A stretch of DNA of 64,000 nucleotides from DATBJG01 sp963790545 (GCA_963790545.1 CAWBPA010000024.1:496001-560000); one strand, 5' to 3'. Positions 45,425 to 55,236 are shown, counted from the stretch's first letter. Made by a program: numbers and translations. Notes: generated by a model from the sequence alone, not told the origin.

Positions 45425-45554
45425 TCAACAGGAGAACACGAGGTCAGGAGACCTTTTCACAAAATATCTCCTGACCTCCTGCCCTCTTGTTCAAATGTCT
45501 GGCGACCCTGGTTTCAGGATCTCCTGACCTCCTGGCCTCCTGTTCAAATGTCTC
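45425..45554. repeat. Word hairpin, AACAGGAGGTCAGGAG family, with duplicated right arm
   Basis: The left arm (45426-45452) is CAACAGGAGAACACG then AGGTCAGGAGA. The right arm (45467-45500) is TCTCCTGACCTCCTGCCCTC then TTGTTCAAATGTCT. It is repeated with few changes at 45520-45553, a 53-base period. It fills the gap between two convergent genes. It is the same family as 6694-6816. Confidence 0.9.
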
Positions 45555-45571
45555 GGGCGGCGCACCCGTTT

Positions 45572-46741
45572 TCAGAACGACCTCGGCATCTCCAGAACGT
45601 GCTCCCCGATGTACGACAGGATGAGGTTGGTCGAAATTGGCGCGACCTGATAGAGGCGGGTCTCGCGGAACTTGCGTTCCACGTCGTACTCGGCAGCAAA
45701 TCCAAACCCACCAAACGTCTGCAGGCAGGCGTTAGCCGCCTCCCACGACGCATCGGCCGCCAACAACTTGGCAAGATTCGCCTCTGCGCCCGACGGCTTG
45801 CCATCGTCGAACAGTCTGGCGGCTTCGTACCGCATCAGGTCCGCTGCACGAACGTTCGCGTAGGCGCGCGCGATTGGAAACTGAATTCCCTGGTTCTTTC
45901 CAATCGGCCGGTCGAAGACCGTCCGCTCACTGGCGTAGGTGCGCGCTTTGTCGATGAACCAGTAGCCATCGCCGATGCATTCAGCCGCAATCAGGATGCG
46001 CTCGGCGTTCATCCCGTCGAGGATGTAGCGGAAGCCCTGGCCTTCCTGACCGATGAGGTTCTCTGCGGGGATTTCGAAGCTGTCGAAAAATACCTCGTTG
46101 GTCTCATGGTTCACCATGTTACGGATCGGCCGCACGGACATGCCCTGGCTCCCCTGGCCGTTGAGCTCCACGAGAAAAATCGAGAGCCCTTCCGTTTTCT
46201 TTTTAACGTCGGGGAGCGGCGTGGTCCGCGCCAGCAGCAGCATCAGATCCGAATGTTGCACCCGCGAAATCCATACCTTCTGGCCGTTGACGATGTATCG
46301 ATTGCCTTTGCGGGCGGCGAACGTGCGTATCTTGGTCGTGTCGGTGCCGCTGGTCGGCTCGGTCACGGCGAATGACTGCAACCGCAGCTCGCCAGACGCG
46401 ATGGCGGGCAGGTACTTTTGCTTCTGCGCTTCCGATCCGTGCCGTACCAGCGCGCCCATGATGTACATCTGGGCGTGACAGGCTCCCGAGTTGGCGCCCG
46501 AGCGGTTGATCTCCTCGAGAATGACCGACGCCTCGGTGACGCTCAGCCCGCCACCGCCATATTGTTCAGGAATCAGGGCTGCAAGCCAGCCGGCATCGGT
46601 CAGGGCTTTGACGAAGGCCTCGGGGTAACCCGCTCGCTGTTCGATCTCCTGCCAGTACGTGCTGCCGAATTGACTGCACAGCTCGCGGACGGCTCGACGA
46701 TACTCCTCAAACTGACTGGCTCGAGGATTGATATCGGTCAT
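45572..46741 (-). CDS. Acyl-CoA dehydrogenase 3
   Basis: 389 residues in one frame from the ATG at 46741 (MTDINPRASQFEEYRRAVRE). Domains in order: N-terminal helices (KALTDAGWLAALIPEQYGGG), beta-domain (LQSFAVTEPTSGTDTTKIRT, NGQKVWISRVQHSDLMLLLA) and C-terminal helices (RTVFDRPIGKNQGIQFPIAR, GFGFAAEYDVERKFRETRLY then QVAPISTNLILSYIGEHVLE). It differs from the two dehydrogenases at 4-7 kb, resembling the CaiA-type class. It begins four bases after the DASS transporter gene, so the acid it oxidises as a CoA ester may be imported by that carrier (inference). Confidence 0.92.
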   Translation of the reverse strand: MTDINPRASQFEEYRRAVRELCSQFGSTYWQEIEQRAGYPEAFVKALTDAGWLAALIPEQYGGGGLSVTEASVILEEINRSGANSGACHAQMYIMGALVRHGSEAQKQKYLPAIASGELRLQSFAVTEPTSGTDTTKIRTFAARKGNRYIVNGQKVWISRVQHSDLMLLLARTTPLPDVKKKTEGLSIFLVELNGQGSQGMSVRPIRNMVNHETNEVFFDSFEIPAENLIGQEGQGFRYILDGMNAERILIAAECIGDGYWFIDKARTYASERTVFDRPIGKNQGIQFPIARAYANVRAADLMRYEAARLFDDGKPSGAEANLAKLLAADASWEAANACLQTFGGFGFAAEYDVERKFRETRLYQVAPISTNLILSYIGEHVLEMPRSF

Positions 46742-46745
46742 CACG

Positions 46746-48188
46746 TCAAATCCCCAGAAAGGCCAGCCAAGGGACGATAATGCCGACGTAGACGATGAAG
46801 AACACGAGCCCCATGACGAGGCCAAGCACGAAGAAGTCTTTTCGCTTGATGTATCCGCTGCCGTAGTAGATCGCTGCCTGCCCGGACCCATAGGTTGTCA
46901 GGATGCCCATCAAGCCGAGTGAGTAACCAAGCAGCAGTGCCCAGCGGGTCGGGGACACGCCGGGGATCTCAACGGCAATCGCCAGAAACACGGGAAACAA
47001 CGCCGCGGTGTGCGCCGTAATGCTCGCGAAAAAGTAGTGCGTGAAGTAGAACGCCGCCAGCAGACCAACGATCGTGGTGTAGAGACTGAGCCCCGAAAGG
47101 GCCGGTGCGATCGACTGTGAAAACCAGGCCACGAATCCAGTTTCTACGAGCCCACTGGCGAGTGTCACGAGCGTCGCGAACCAGATAAGGACATTCCATG
47201 CCTGGGCATGCCCGATAATGTCGTTCCAGGACACCACCCGCACCAGCACCATAAGCACGACGACCACAATAGCGCCCATCGCAGCATCGAGGTACGCCGT
47301 CGCGCCAATCCAGAGCGTCAGTGCCAAGATCACCAGCACAAGGAGCGTAATTTCTGGTCTCGTAACGGGTCCCATCTGCCGCAGCTGGTCCGCCGCCCAG
47401 CGCGGCGCCTCAGGCGCTTCCTTGATCGCGGGAGGATAAATCTTGTAGAGCAAGATCGGGGTCACCAGGAGCAGCAGGATGCCGACCGGCGCAAATCCCT
47501 TGAACCAGTCCAGCCACGGAATCGTGACGTTGATAATCTTCGCGATGAGGCTCATGGCCAGGGCATTCGGAGCAAGCGCCGTGACGAACATGCTGCTCGT
47601 CACCATGCTGGTCGCCACAGCCGAGTACAAGAGGTAAGCGCCGATCTTCCGCGCGCTCTCATCGTTCGGTTGAGATCCGTACAACTCCGGAATGTTGCGG
47701 ATGATCGGGTAGATGGTCCCACCGCTTCGCGCACTGGCCGACGGCGTAAACGGAGCGAGCACCAAATCAGCCAGCGTGATCGCGTAGCTGAGACCCAGGG
47801 TCCGGTGCCCCATCACTCGAATCAGCTGCAGCGCAATCCGCCGGCCCAAGCCCGTCTTCGAGTAGCCGAGTGCGAACATGTAGGCCGCGAAGATGAGCCA
47901 AACAGGACCGTTGGCGAAACCACTGAGCGCCCAACTCGTGGCTTCGGCCGGGCTCGCACGGACGAGTCCTAAGACGGCAGCAAGCGCGATACCAGCTAAA
48001 CCCAGAGCCGCGCCAGGAAAGGGCTCTGCGATGATTGCCACAATGACCGCGGTGAACAGCGCGAAATAGTACCAGGCATTCGGCGGAAGGCCGGAGGGGA
48101 CGGGGGTGAGCGCAATGGCGGCGCCAATGGCCAGCGGGACCAACACCCCCGGGATCGAAGGCCCCGTGTTCGCAGCTGGGCTGGTCAA
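46746..48188 (-). CDS. DASS/SLC13-family anion:sodium symporter
   Basis: 480 residues, mostly hydrophobic, with about 12-14 transmembrane segments. Two hairpin substrate motifs are visible: PFTPSASARSGGTIYPIIRN (S-x-x-R-x-G-G-T region in the N half, after LGLSYAITLADLVLAPF) and GILTTYGSGQAAIYYGSGYI in the C half. Members import dicarboxylates such as 2-oxoglutarate, malate or succinate, usually with Na+. The specificity is not resolved. It is co-directional with and overlaps in context with acyl-CoA dehydrogenase 3. Intact. Confidence 0.92.
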   Translation of the reverse strand: MTSPAANTGPSIPGVLVPLAIGAAIALTPVPSGLPPNAWYYFALFTAVIVAIIAEPFPGAALGLAGIALAAVLGLVRASPAEATSWALSGFANGPVWLIFAAYMFALGYSKTGLGRRIALQLIRVMGHRTLGLSYAITLADLVLAPFTPSASARSGGTIYPIIRNIPELYGSQPNDESARKIGAYLLYSAVATSMVTSSMFVTALAPNALAMSLIAKIINVTIPWLDWFKGFAPVGILLLLVTPILLYKIYPPAIKEAPEAPRWAADQLRQMGPVTRPEITLLVLVILALTLWIGATAYLDAAMGAIVVVVLMVLVRVVSWNDIIGHAQAWNVLIWFATLVTLASGLVETGFVAWFSQSIAPALSGLSLYTTIVGLLAAFYFTHYFFASITAHTAALFPVFLAIAVEIPGVSPTRWALLLGYSLGLMGILTTYGSGQAAIYYGSGYIKRKDFFVLGLVMGLVFFIVYVGIIVPWLAFLGI

Positions 48189-48202
48189 GGGTTAACGAGC
48201 AA

Positions 48203-48218
48203 GGTTCTAGAGTTCTAG
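48203..48218. repeat. Left half of a GGTTCTAGA palindrome disrupted by the IS
   Basis: Without the IS and one CTAG the flanks join to GGTTCTAGAGTTCTAGAACC, a palindrome around a GT centre. The left half is at 48203-48218 and the right half at 49494-49501. Confidence 0.8.
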
Positions 48219-49493
48219 CAGGGTGCTGAAAAAGTGAGTTCAATACCCGGGTTTCCGCCTCGGTGAAGTTGTCGCGTTCAAGACGATGACTCGAATCCAT
48301 CGGTCGGGGCCTCGTTCACGCGGGTTGGGCCATGAGGTTGCGCCAGCGCACCAAGTTGTACGCTGCCGCGCCGAACGTGAACATCCAATCCACGAGGCGT
48401 CCGCCACGGTGACGCAGTTTGCGGAACAAGCCCACGGTTTTCAGCCAGCCGAACGCTTGCTCGATCAGCTTCCGCTTCCGTTGACTCTGGGCGTAGCCCG
48501 GATGTCGCGTCGTCCGACCGTCAATGGCACTGCGGCCGCGGGCCCTACGATGCTGCGCGACGTGGGGCGTGATGCCCATCGTACGGACCGCCGCGATCCA
48601 GTCCCGCGTGTCAAACAGCTTGTCGGCGCCGACGGTGATGCGACGACTCGTCAACGGCAGCTCCCCGAGCAGGACGATCGCCGCGTCCCGTTCGGCCCGG
48701 CCTGTCGCGGCGGTGACAGCCGTGTCGACGATCAGCCCGTGGCGATTCTCAGTGAGCAGATGCCCGAGATACGCCAATTTGGCCGCCTGGCCGCCGGCCT
48801 TCTTATAGAGTCGGGCGTCGGGATCGGTCGTCGAGGCGTGCGTGTCGTTCCGACGCGTTTCCCCGTGAAAATTCACGGTCGGATTCTTGGGATCGTCGGG
48901 CGGCCGCCGGGTGGTGCCCTTCGGTTTAAAACTCTTGTGGCTGGCCCAGGCCTCGAGCAACGTGCCATCCACGGTGAAATGCTCGTCCGACAGCAACCCC
49001 TCCTGCTTGATCGCGTCCAGCACCTCGGTGAAGAACGCGTCGGCGATGTCCCCATCAAGCAGGCGATCGCGGTTTTTCGTGAAGGTCGTGGCGTCCCACA
49101 CCGGGTCATCCAGGCTAAGGCCCACGAACCACCGATACAGCACGCTGTAGTCCAATTCCTCCATCAGCAACCGCTCACTGCGGACGCTGTAGAGAAATTG
49201 CAGCAACAACGCCCGCAGCAACTTTTCCGGCGGGATCGAGGGCCGGCCGCTCGTCGAATACAGGCGGTCAAACCGCGGCGACAATCGCTCCAGCGCGGCG
49301 TCCGTCATCCGCCGGATCGGCCGCAGCGGATGATCCGGCCGCACCCGCGCTTCGGGCGTCACGTAACTGAACATCGAGTCGTTGCGCGGATCGTCTCCTC
49401 GCATCGGCACGCTCCCTTCCAGGTGGTCAGGAGCATCGTAGTACGCGGGGATCAACATGTCGATCCCTTTGGGGTCACTTTTTCAGCACCCTG
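48219..49493. mobile_element. Complete IS5-family-like insertion sequence
   Basis: 1275 bp with perfect 19-bp terminal inverted repeats: CAGGGTGCTGAAAAAGTGA at 48219-48237 and its complement at 49475-49493. A 4-bp direct repeat CTAG (48215-48218 and 49494-49497) is the target-site duplication, which fits the YTAR target of IS5-group elements. One intact transposase gene fills the element on the minus strand. Ends and gene are undamaged, so the insertion is probably recent. Confidence 0.95.
48316..49458 (-). CDS. IS5-family-like transposase (DDE)
   Basis: 380 residues in one frame. The N-terminal DUF772-type domain is HPLRPIRRMTDAALERLSPR, PEKLLRALLLQFLYSVRSER and WFVGLSLDDPVWDATTFTKN. The DDE catalytic core has FTVDGTLLEAWASHKSF (first Asp), RRITVGADKLFDTRDWIAAV (second Asp) and RKRKLIEQAFGWLKTVGLFR (Glu with the following basic residue). 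It cuts and joins the 19-bp ends of the element. An alternative start is MRGDDPRND, 18 residues in. Nothing suggests it carries passenger genes. Confidence 0.95.
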   Translation of the reverse strand: MLIPAYYDAPDHLEGSVPMRGDDPRNDSMFSYVTPEARVRPDHPLRPIRRMTDAALERLSPRFDRLYSTSGRPSIPPEKLLRALLLQFLYSVRSERLLMEELDYSVLYRWFVGLSLDDPVWDATTFTKNRDRLLDGDIADAFFTEVLDAIKQEGLLSDEHFTVDGTLLEAWASHKSFKPKGTTRRPPDDPKNPTVNFHGETRRNDTHASTTDPDARLYKKAGGQAAKLAYLGHLLTENRHGLIVDTAVTAATGRAERDAAIVLLGELPLTSRRITVGADKLFDTRDWIAAVRTMGITPHVAQHRRARGRSAIDGRTTRHPGYAQSQRKRKLIEQAFGWLKTVGLFRKLRHRGGRLVDWMFTFGAAAYNLVRWRNLMAQPA

Positions 49494-49501
49494 CTAGAAC
49501 C

Positions 49502-50044
49502 CTATCTCTTCTTCCCCTGCGCGTAGTCGGCTGCGAACTGTTTCAGTGCGGGGCTGGTGAGACCAAGTGCCGTGGCCTCTTTCGATGCGCGATCCATGTC
49601 CCACTGATCGACGACCAGCCGCTTGATCAGCCACATGGCTGCCGCACGGTTGCCTCCGGCGCAGTGGATGAACGCTGGTTCGCTGCCCTTTGTCGTGATT
49701 GCCGCCAGGAACTGGTCGGCAGCATCGGGGCTCGGGGCTTGGGTGTTGAACGGGATGTGATAGAAGCGCAATCCTGCGGCCTTTGCGGCGGCAGCTTCCG
49801 CGTCGATGGCGGCGCCCTCCTCGTTGGCTCGCCGCAGGTTGATGATGGATGCAAATCCCATCTTCTTGATTTCAGGAATCGCCTCCACTTGCGTTGCGCC
49901 GGCACAGGCAACTGTGGTTTCGAGCCGCGCGAGATTGGTGATGCCGGGGACGTTTTCCTTGGTCACTTGTTGAGCTCCAGCCTGATGGGCGCCCAGCGAC
50001 ATCAAGGCCAGGACACCCGTCACCATTCGAAGATATGCGCGCAT
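49502..50044 (-). CDS. Secreted dual-specificity-phosphatase-like protein
   Basis: 180 residues with a signal peptide (RMVTGVLALMSLGAHQAGAQ) and a cysteine-phosphatase fold. The P-loop is FIHCAGGNRAAAMWLIKRL (HC-x5-R), and FASIINLRRANEEGAAIDAE precedes a general-acid region. The group is annotated as beta-lactamase-hydrolase-like or DSP-like; a periplasmic location is expected. The substrate is unknown. The gene ends four bases after the palindrome hit by the IS; its own sequence is untouched. ATG at 50044. Confidence 0.83.
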   Translation of the reverse strand: MRAYLRMVTGVLALMSLGAHQAGAQQVTKENVPGITNLARLETTVACAGATQVEAIPEIKKMGFASIINLRRANEEGAAIDAEAAAAKAAGLRFYHIPFNTQAPSPDAADQFLAAITTKGSEPAFIHCAGGNRAAAMWLIKRLVVDQWDMDRASKEATALGLTSPALKQFAADYAQGKKR

Positions 50045-50220
50045 GGTCGATCTCCTTCGAACGCAATCATAAACCAGGGCAGGCCCTGCCCTAAGTTGCC
50101 GACCCTCAGAGCTCGTTTTTTGCCACCCTCCGCCGATACCGTCCTCAGAGGGGGTTCGTGCGTCTAACCAGATATGAGCAGGATTTGACCCTGCGTTTTT
50201 GGAAAGAGGTTCAACGACCT

Positions 50221-51729
50221 ATGTACAATCGAGACTTTCATTTCCGCGGACGCGCCCGGCGAGTTGGACTCGCGCTGGCAGCCTCGGCGCCTCCTCGTGG
50301 CGGGGGCCTCGTGGCACGGGCTCGCTGCCAACGCCCCAGCGGCCACGACGACCGCCACGGCTCAGGCGCGCGACCGTTCCACCGATCTCACGCGCTCAGG
50401 CTGTCGGACGCGACTCCTACGCTGATGTCGTCAAGCTGGTCACCCCGGCCGTCGTGACGATTCGCACGGAACGAAAAGCGCAAATGTCGCCAACCCAGTT
50501 TCAGGGTGACGACTTCTTCCGGCGGTTTTTTGGCGATCGCTTTGACGAAGGTCCGCGGCCTCCACGCTCGTACCGGCAAGAGGGCCTCGGCTCCGGGGTC
50601 ATCGTCACTGGCGATGGGTACATTCTGACGAATCACCACGTGGTGGACGGCGCGAGCGAAATCACCGTTGAACTGACGGACGGGCGGACGGTCAGCGCCA
50701 AGGCGATTGGATCCGACGCGCCGAGCGATCTCGCCGTGCTGAAGATCGATCTCACGAACCTCCAGCCCATCGGGCTCGCAAATTCAGATGCGGTCCAGGT
50801 CGGAGACGTCGTCCTTGCGATTGGCAACCCGTTGGGAATTGGCCAGACCGTCACGCTCGGAATCATCAGCGCCAAGGGCCGGGCGACCGGCGTCGGCGAC
50901 GGCAGCTACGAAGATTTCCTCCAGACTGACGCGCCAATCAACCGGGGAAACTCCGGAGGTGCGCTCGTCAACGCCAAAGGCGAGCTCATCGGGATCAATT
51001 CTCAGATCCTGTCGCCGTCGGGAGGCAATATCGGCATCGGATTCGCCATTCCGGCCAACATGGCGCGTCATGTGATGGATCAGCTTCGCCAGGACGGCCG
51101 TGTCCGTCGGGCACAGTTGGGAGTCACGATTCAGCCCGTCACCTCGGAGCTCGCAGAGAGCTTGGGCATCAAGCAGATTGGTGGCGCGCTCGTCAGCTCG
51201 GTCGAGCCTGGCAGCGCAGCCGATCGCGCAGGCGTCAAGCGAGGTGACGTGATCAAGTCGTTCAACGGACAGGCCGTGCAGGACACCAACTCGCTGCGCA
51301 ATCGTGTCGCCAGCACGCCGCCAGGATCGAACGCCACCGTCGTCGTGCTTCGCGACGGCAGCGAGCGCACGCTCACCGTCAAGCTCGGCGAGCTTGCAGA
51401 GTCGAAGACCGCTCGACGAGATGTCGAGGGCGACAACGAGTGATCGGACGGCGCTCGGCGTGTCGGTGGCTCCCTTGACGCCCGAGCTGGCGTCGCGCGC
51501 GGGCGTGCCGAAGGACGTTCGTGGTCTTCTAGTGCAGGAGGTCAATCCCGACGGTCGCGCCGCAGAAGCCGGCATTCGGTCTGGAGACGTGATCCAGGAG
51601 GTGAATCGCAAGCCCGTCGAAACCGTCGAGGAACTTCGAGCGGCTGTGAAGGCCACGACCAATCGGCCAACGCTGGTGCTCGTCAATCGCGAAGGACGAG
51701 ACTTGTTTGTGACCGTGCGCGCGTCGTAA
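50221..51729 (+). CDS. Periplasmic HtrA/DegP-type serine protease 2 (two PDZ domains)
   Basis: About 503 codons. The N-terminal ~60 codons, including the membrane leader (RARRVGLALAA), need one or two frame changes. The protease domain is clean: TNHHVVDGA (His), DAPSDLAVLKI (Asp) and NRGNSGGALV (Ser). The first PDZ domain includes GALVSSVEPGSAADRAGVKR. After a frame change near 51430 a second PDZ domain follows: GLLVQEVNPDGRAAEAGIRS, GDVIQEVNRKPVETVEELRA. Two PDZ domains are typical of DegP/DegQ, in contrast to the single one of the HtrA at 25 kb. A hairpin terminator follows 13 bases after the stop. Confidence 0.9.
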
Positions 51730-51742
51730 CGAACAACTGGTA

Positions 51743-51768
51743 GCGGCGGTTAGACCCGCCGCCTTTTT
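51743..51768 (+). terminator. Rho-independent terminator after HtrA 2
   Basis: The stem GCGGCGG / CCGCCGC (51743-51749 with 51756-51762) closes a loop of six bases (TTAGAC) and is followed by CTTTTT. It is the clearest intrinsic terminator in the window. It serves the plus-strand protease; the next gene is convergent and about 95 bases further on. Confidence 0.85.
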
Positions 51769-51861
51769 CCACTGGTCCCGCCCGTACCGCTCATCCCTTA
51801 TCTGCCTGTTACCTAACCTCGCCTCACGACCCCCGCGACGAGCGGCGCGGGGGGAGTGGGG

Positions 51862-53649
51862 TCACTCGCTCACGTCCAGCCCGACTGTCCGCATCAGGGC
51901 CAGCGCGTTGCTCCGCGTCACCGGTCCTGGCCGCATCCGATAGTCGAACGCGAGTTCGCCATGCTCGAATTGATCTTCGAAGTGCACGTTGACGGCGCGT
52001 CCCTCGAAGTGCGTCTGCCATCGACGTGAGTGCGAGGTCGTGTGTGGTGATGAGCCCAATCGCGCCGTGCGCCACGAGGGTTCGCACCACGGCGGCTGCC
52101 CCAATCGCTCGGTCGTGGGAGTTCGTGCCCTGCAAGAGCTCGTCGAGCAGAAAGAGCAACGGGGCTGGGCCCTTGGCCAGCTCCACGATTCGGCGAACCC
52201 TCGAGATTTCCGCAAAGAAACGCGATCGGCCCGCCTGCAGTGAATCCTGAATTCGCAATGTGGCACCGAGGTTGAGGCGCGTCAGGGCCACGCGTTCGGC
52301 CCGAACAGGCGCGCCTGCCAGCGCCAGCACGACATTGATGCCCACTGTCCTCAAGAGCGTGCTCTTGCCCGACATGTTGGAGCCGCTCACGATGAGCAGG
52401 CGGATGTCCGCAAGCGTGCACATCGTTCGACACCATCTGCGCGGCCGGAACGAGTGGATGTCCGAGGCCGATGCCCTCAAACATCCCGGGACCTTCGTCA
52501 ACGAAGGCCGGGAAGGGGTCCGCGGGATGCTCATAGGCGTAGGCAGCCAAGGAATCAAGCGCTTCGTATTCCCCAAGCGTCTGGATCCACTCCGGGACGT
52601 GCGAGCCGAATTCGCGGCGCCAGGCTTCAATCGCCAACGCGATCTGAGTGGACCACAACAGGAACGGCGCCACCATCCCAAACAGCAGATTGTGCTGCCA
52701 CTCGTGCATCTCGGAGAGGCGATGAAGACGCTTGATTGCCTTGGAGGCTGGGACGTTGTGGCTTTCGAGGGTTCCGCGCAGCGTCGCGAGTCGTCTCGAG
52801 ACCACCGGCTCCCGCTCGACCAACAGGAGTGCCTGCACGAGGACGTCGAGCTCTCCCGACGGACGATCGACGCTGTGGACAATCTGATGGATTTTCCTTC
52901 CGAAAGATTGGGCGAAGATCGCTTCGAGCAGGCCCACCACCACGAGCGGTCCGATTGAACCGCCCATCATCCACGACAGTCCGGACCAGACGGCTGCAAT
53001 GCGCCAGAAACGGGGCCACGATTCGCGCCCAGGTGGCATGCAAGAGCGCCGGCCGGGTCGCCCACGACGAGAGCGACTCGGTGTCGACGCCACTGATTTC
53101 GGCGCCCGCCAGCGCAATCGCTTCGCGGAAGTCCAAGCGGCCGCGAAGTTCTTCGACGGCTTCCTGCCGGAGCCTGAGCTCGGAGAGCGTGGACGGCGAC
53201 TTGAGCCACGCGGCCAGGCTCTCCTCGCCCGCGTGCGTGCGCGCGATCGACAGCAATTCGAAGAGCGAGGCAGGCCCGAACAAATCCAGATCTTGAGCGT
53301 AGAGGTGTTCCTCGTCCCGGAACCGAAGGCCCGGGTCGCCGCCACCCGCCCAGCGATCCTCGATACGCGAAATCCCGCGTTTGTAGAATGTGATGGCTCG
53401 TGCGGTCGCGTCGCGGCCACGAATCACGCGATCGTGCCACACGGCTAAGGCAATGAATCCGACAACCGGCAGCGCAATCCACCAGCCAGCAATGACGCGC
53501 ATCCAGAACGCGAGCCACCCGAGCACGACGATGGTCCCGACAGCCGCCAACCGGGAATAGCTCAGTCGTTCGTCGAGGCGCAGCCAACGTCCATGTGCCG
53601 CAGTCCGTGCGGCCAGCCGTGCCCGGTACTCATCAAGGGGAGGAAGCAA
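51862..53649 (-). CDS. MutS-related ATPase with N-terminal membrane segments
   Basis: About 595 codons. Two hydrophobic helices near residues 37-75 (LAAVGTIVVLGWLAFWMRVI, WWIALPVVGFIALAVW) are followed by MutS-like lever and core helices (LYAQDLDLFGPASLFELLSI, EESLAAWLKSPSTLSELRLR). The MutS ATPase has LLIVSGSNMSGKSTLLRTVG (Walker A), SRFFAEISRVRRIVELAKG, LLFLLDELLQGTNSHDRAIG (Walker B) and GLITTHDLAL. There are no mismatch-recognition (F-x-E) or connector domains. The C-terminus is FDYRMRPGPVTRSNALALMR. Three frame changes are needed. Its function is unknown; such MutS relatives with membrane helices occur in Bacteroidetes and Acidobacteria. Confidence 0.85.
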
Positions 53650-53692
53650 CGACAGAGCAGCGAGCCCGGTATGGCCGGGCCCACTGGATCAG

Positions 53693-54280
53693 TTAGTTGG
53701 TTGCGAGCGCCCGATCGATGGCGGAGCGCAATTCGGCGGATTCCGGGGTGACGGGACTTGGAAAGAACGCGACGATCTTGCCGTCTTTGCCAATGACGTA
53801 CTTGCTGAAATTCCACGCCGGCAGTTTGCCGGACGTCCCGAGATACTGGTAGATGGGAGACTGATCGGGACCGGTCTTCGTGACAAGCTTCGAAAACATC
53901 GGGAACGTGACGTCATACGTCAGGCGGCAGAACTCGCCAATCTCGGCGGCCGTGCCCGGCTCCTGACCTCCAAAGTCGTTGCTGGGAAATCCGAGCACCG
54001 AAAAACCACGACCTTTCAGATCGCGATGGAGTTTCTCGAGCCCTTCATACTGCGGCGTGAACCCGCACTTGCTGGCCACATTGACCACCAGCGTCACCTG
54101 ACCCTTGAAGGCGCCAAGGTCCGCAGGTTTGCCATCAAGATAGGTCGTCTTCAGATCGTAGAAGGAGTTCACGGCGCCCTTTCCAGTGCCCTGCTGGGCC
54201 AGGCTCGGCCGCGAGGCGATCATCACAATACCCGACACAATCGCCATGGACGCCACAACCCAACTGCAAGTACGGCTCAT
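53693..54280 (-). CDS. Glutathione-peroxidase-family thiol peroxidase, exported
   Basis: 195 residues with a signal peptide (WVVASMAIVSGIVMIASRPS). The peroxidatic cysteine is in VVNVASKCGFTPQYEGLEKL, the Gln in LGFPSNDFGGQEPGTAAEIG and the Trp/Asn in LPAWNFSKYVIGKDGKIVAF, completing the tetrad. Cys rather than selenocysteine is used, so thioredoxin-type reductants are more likely than glutathione. It protects the envelope against peroxides. ATG at 54280. Intact. Confidence 0.93.
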   Translation of the reverse strand: MSRTCSWVVASMAIVSGIVMIASRPSLAQQGTGKGAVNSFYDLKTTYLDGKPADLGAFKGQVTLVVNVASKCGFTPQYEGLEKLHRDLKGRGFSVLGFPSNDFGGQEPGTAAEIGEFCRLTYDVTFPMFSKLVTKTGPDQSPIYQYLGTSGKLPAWNFSKYVIGKDGKIVAFFPSPVTPESAELRSAIDRALATN

Positions 54281-54306
54281 GAGACGACCCTCCTCAGCGG
54301 CCCACG

Positions 54307-55117
54307 TTACCCTACTTGACGTCTGGCCTGCAATTCCTGGTCGAGCCTGATCGCCACAGCCTGGGCAATCAGCCACGCGATCTCTGTCTGCACCGCCAGG
54401 CTGTCGCCGAGCTCCCGATCGTACACTTCCGCCCAGGCGTGGGTCTCATCTCCGGCGTCGACGAGCTGCGCCGCAATTCGAACTCGTCGTGCCGTCGCGT
54501 CGGACGCTGCCCTCGAGCAGGTAGTCGGCGCGAAGCGTTCGCCCAATCTCAGCCATGCTTTTTCCACGGCATTCCACGAGCCTCACCGACGTGCGGGCGA
54601 TGACGCCGACGGCGGGTGGAGAATGTCGGGCGAGCTGGGTAATCGTTTCATCGGTCAACCCGTCACTGAAGAAATCCTGCGATGGTTCCTCACCAAGCCT
54701 CGCAAACGGCAACACCGCCAACCGCGCCCGATCGGGCGCCGCCGACACGGCTATGAAACCCGCGCCAGTCTCCTCAGCCCTCAGCTTGTTGACCGGCGCC
54801 ACGAACCGGTAGCCACGCCGGTGCCAGGTCTCGACGAATCTCGGAACGTCGGCATCATCGCCAAGCGCCGTACGAAGCCGACGGACCGCGGCGTTCAAGC
54901 TGTGCTCGTAGTCCACGAACGTCCCATCGGGCCACAGGCGAGCCTGCAGCTCCTCGCGCGTCACGACATCGCCGGGCCGCTCCAGAAGTGCCGTCAGCAC
55001 GCGCAGGGGCTGCTCCTGAAACGCCTGTCGAACACCCGCCTTACGGAGCTCGCCCGATCGCAGGTCGACCTCGAACGACCCGAACTTGACGATGCGTGTC
55101 TGCGGATCTGATGCCAT
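54307..55117 (-). CDS. Winged-helix (OmpR/CadC-type) transcription regulator, short form
   Basis: About 269 codons. The N-terminal winged helix is RIVKFGSFEVDLRSGELRKA, QPLRVLTALLERPGDVVTRE, ELQARLWPDGTFVDYEHSLN and GYRFVAPVNKL. A FlgO/TolB-like alpha-beta region follows: RLAVLPFARLGEEPSQDFFS, DGLTDETITQLARHSPPAVG and, after a frame change near 54490, RIAAQLVDAGDETHAWAEVY and LGDSLAVQTEIAWLIAQAVA. Acidobacterial relatives continue with TPR repeats, but here the protein stops right after this domain. It binds DNA as an intracellular regulator; the target is unknown. ATG at 55117. Confidence 0.83.
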
Positions 55118-55236
55118 AGGTGACACCCGACCTTTCGGCTCCTGTGATGCCCGCTCCTGGTATACCTTGGCCCGTCGGGCGGGACTGGCCATAACCGGAC
55201 GTGAATCTCGACCCGAGACAATGACGTCAGCCCAAG

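Noticed and set aside
48286..49497. 403-codon plus-strand ORF over the IS
   Set aside because: Antisense of the intact transposase.
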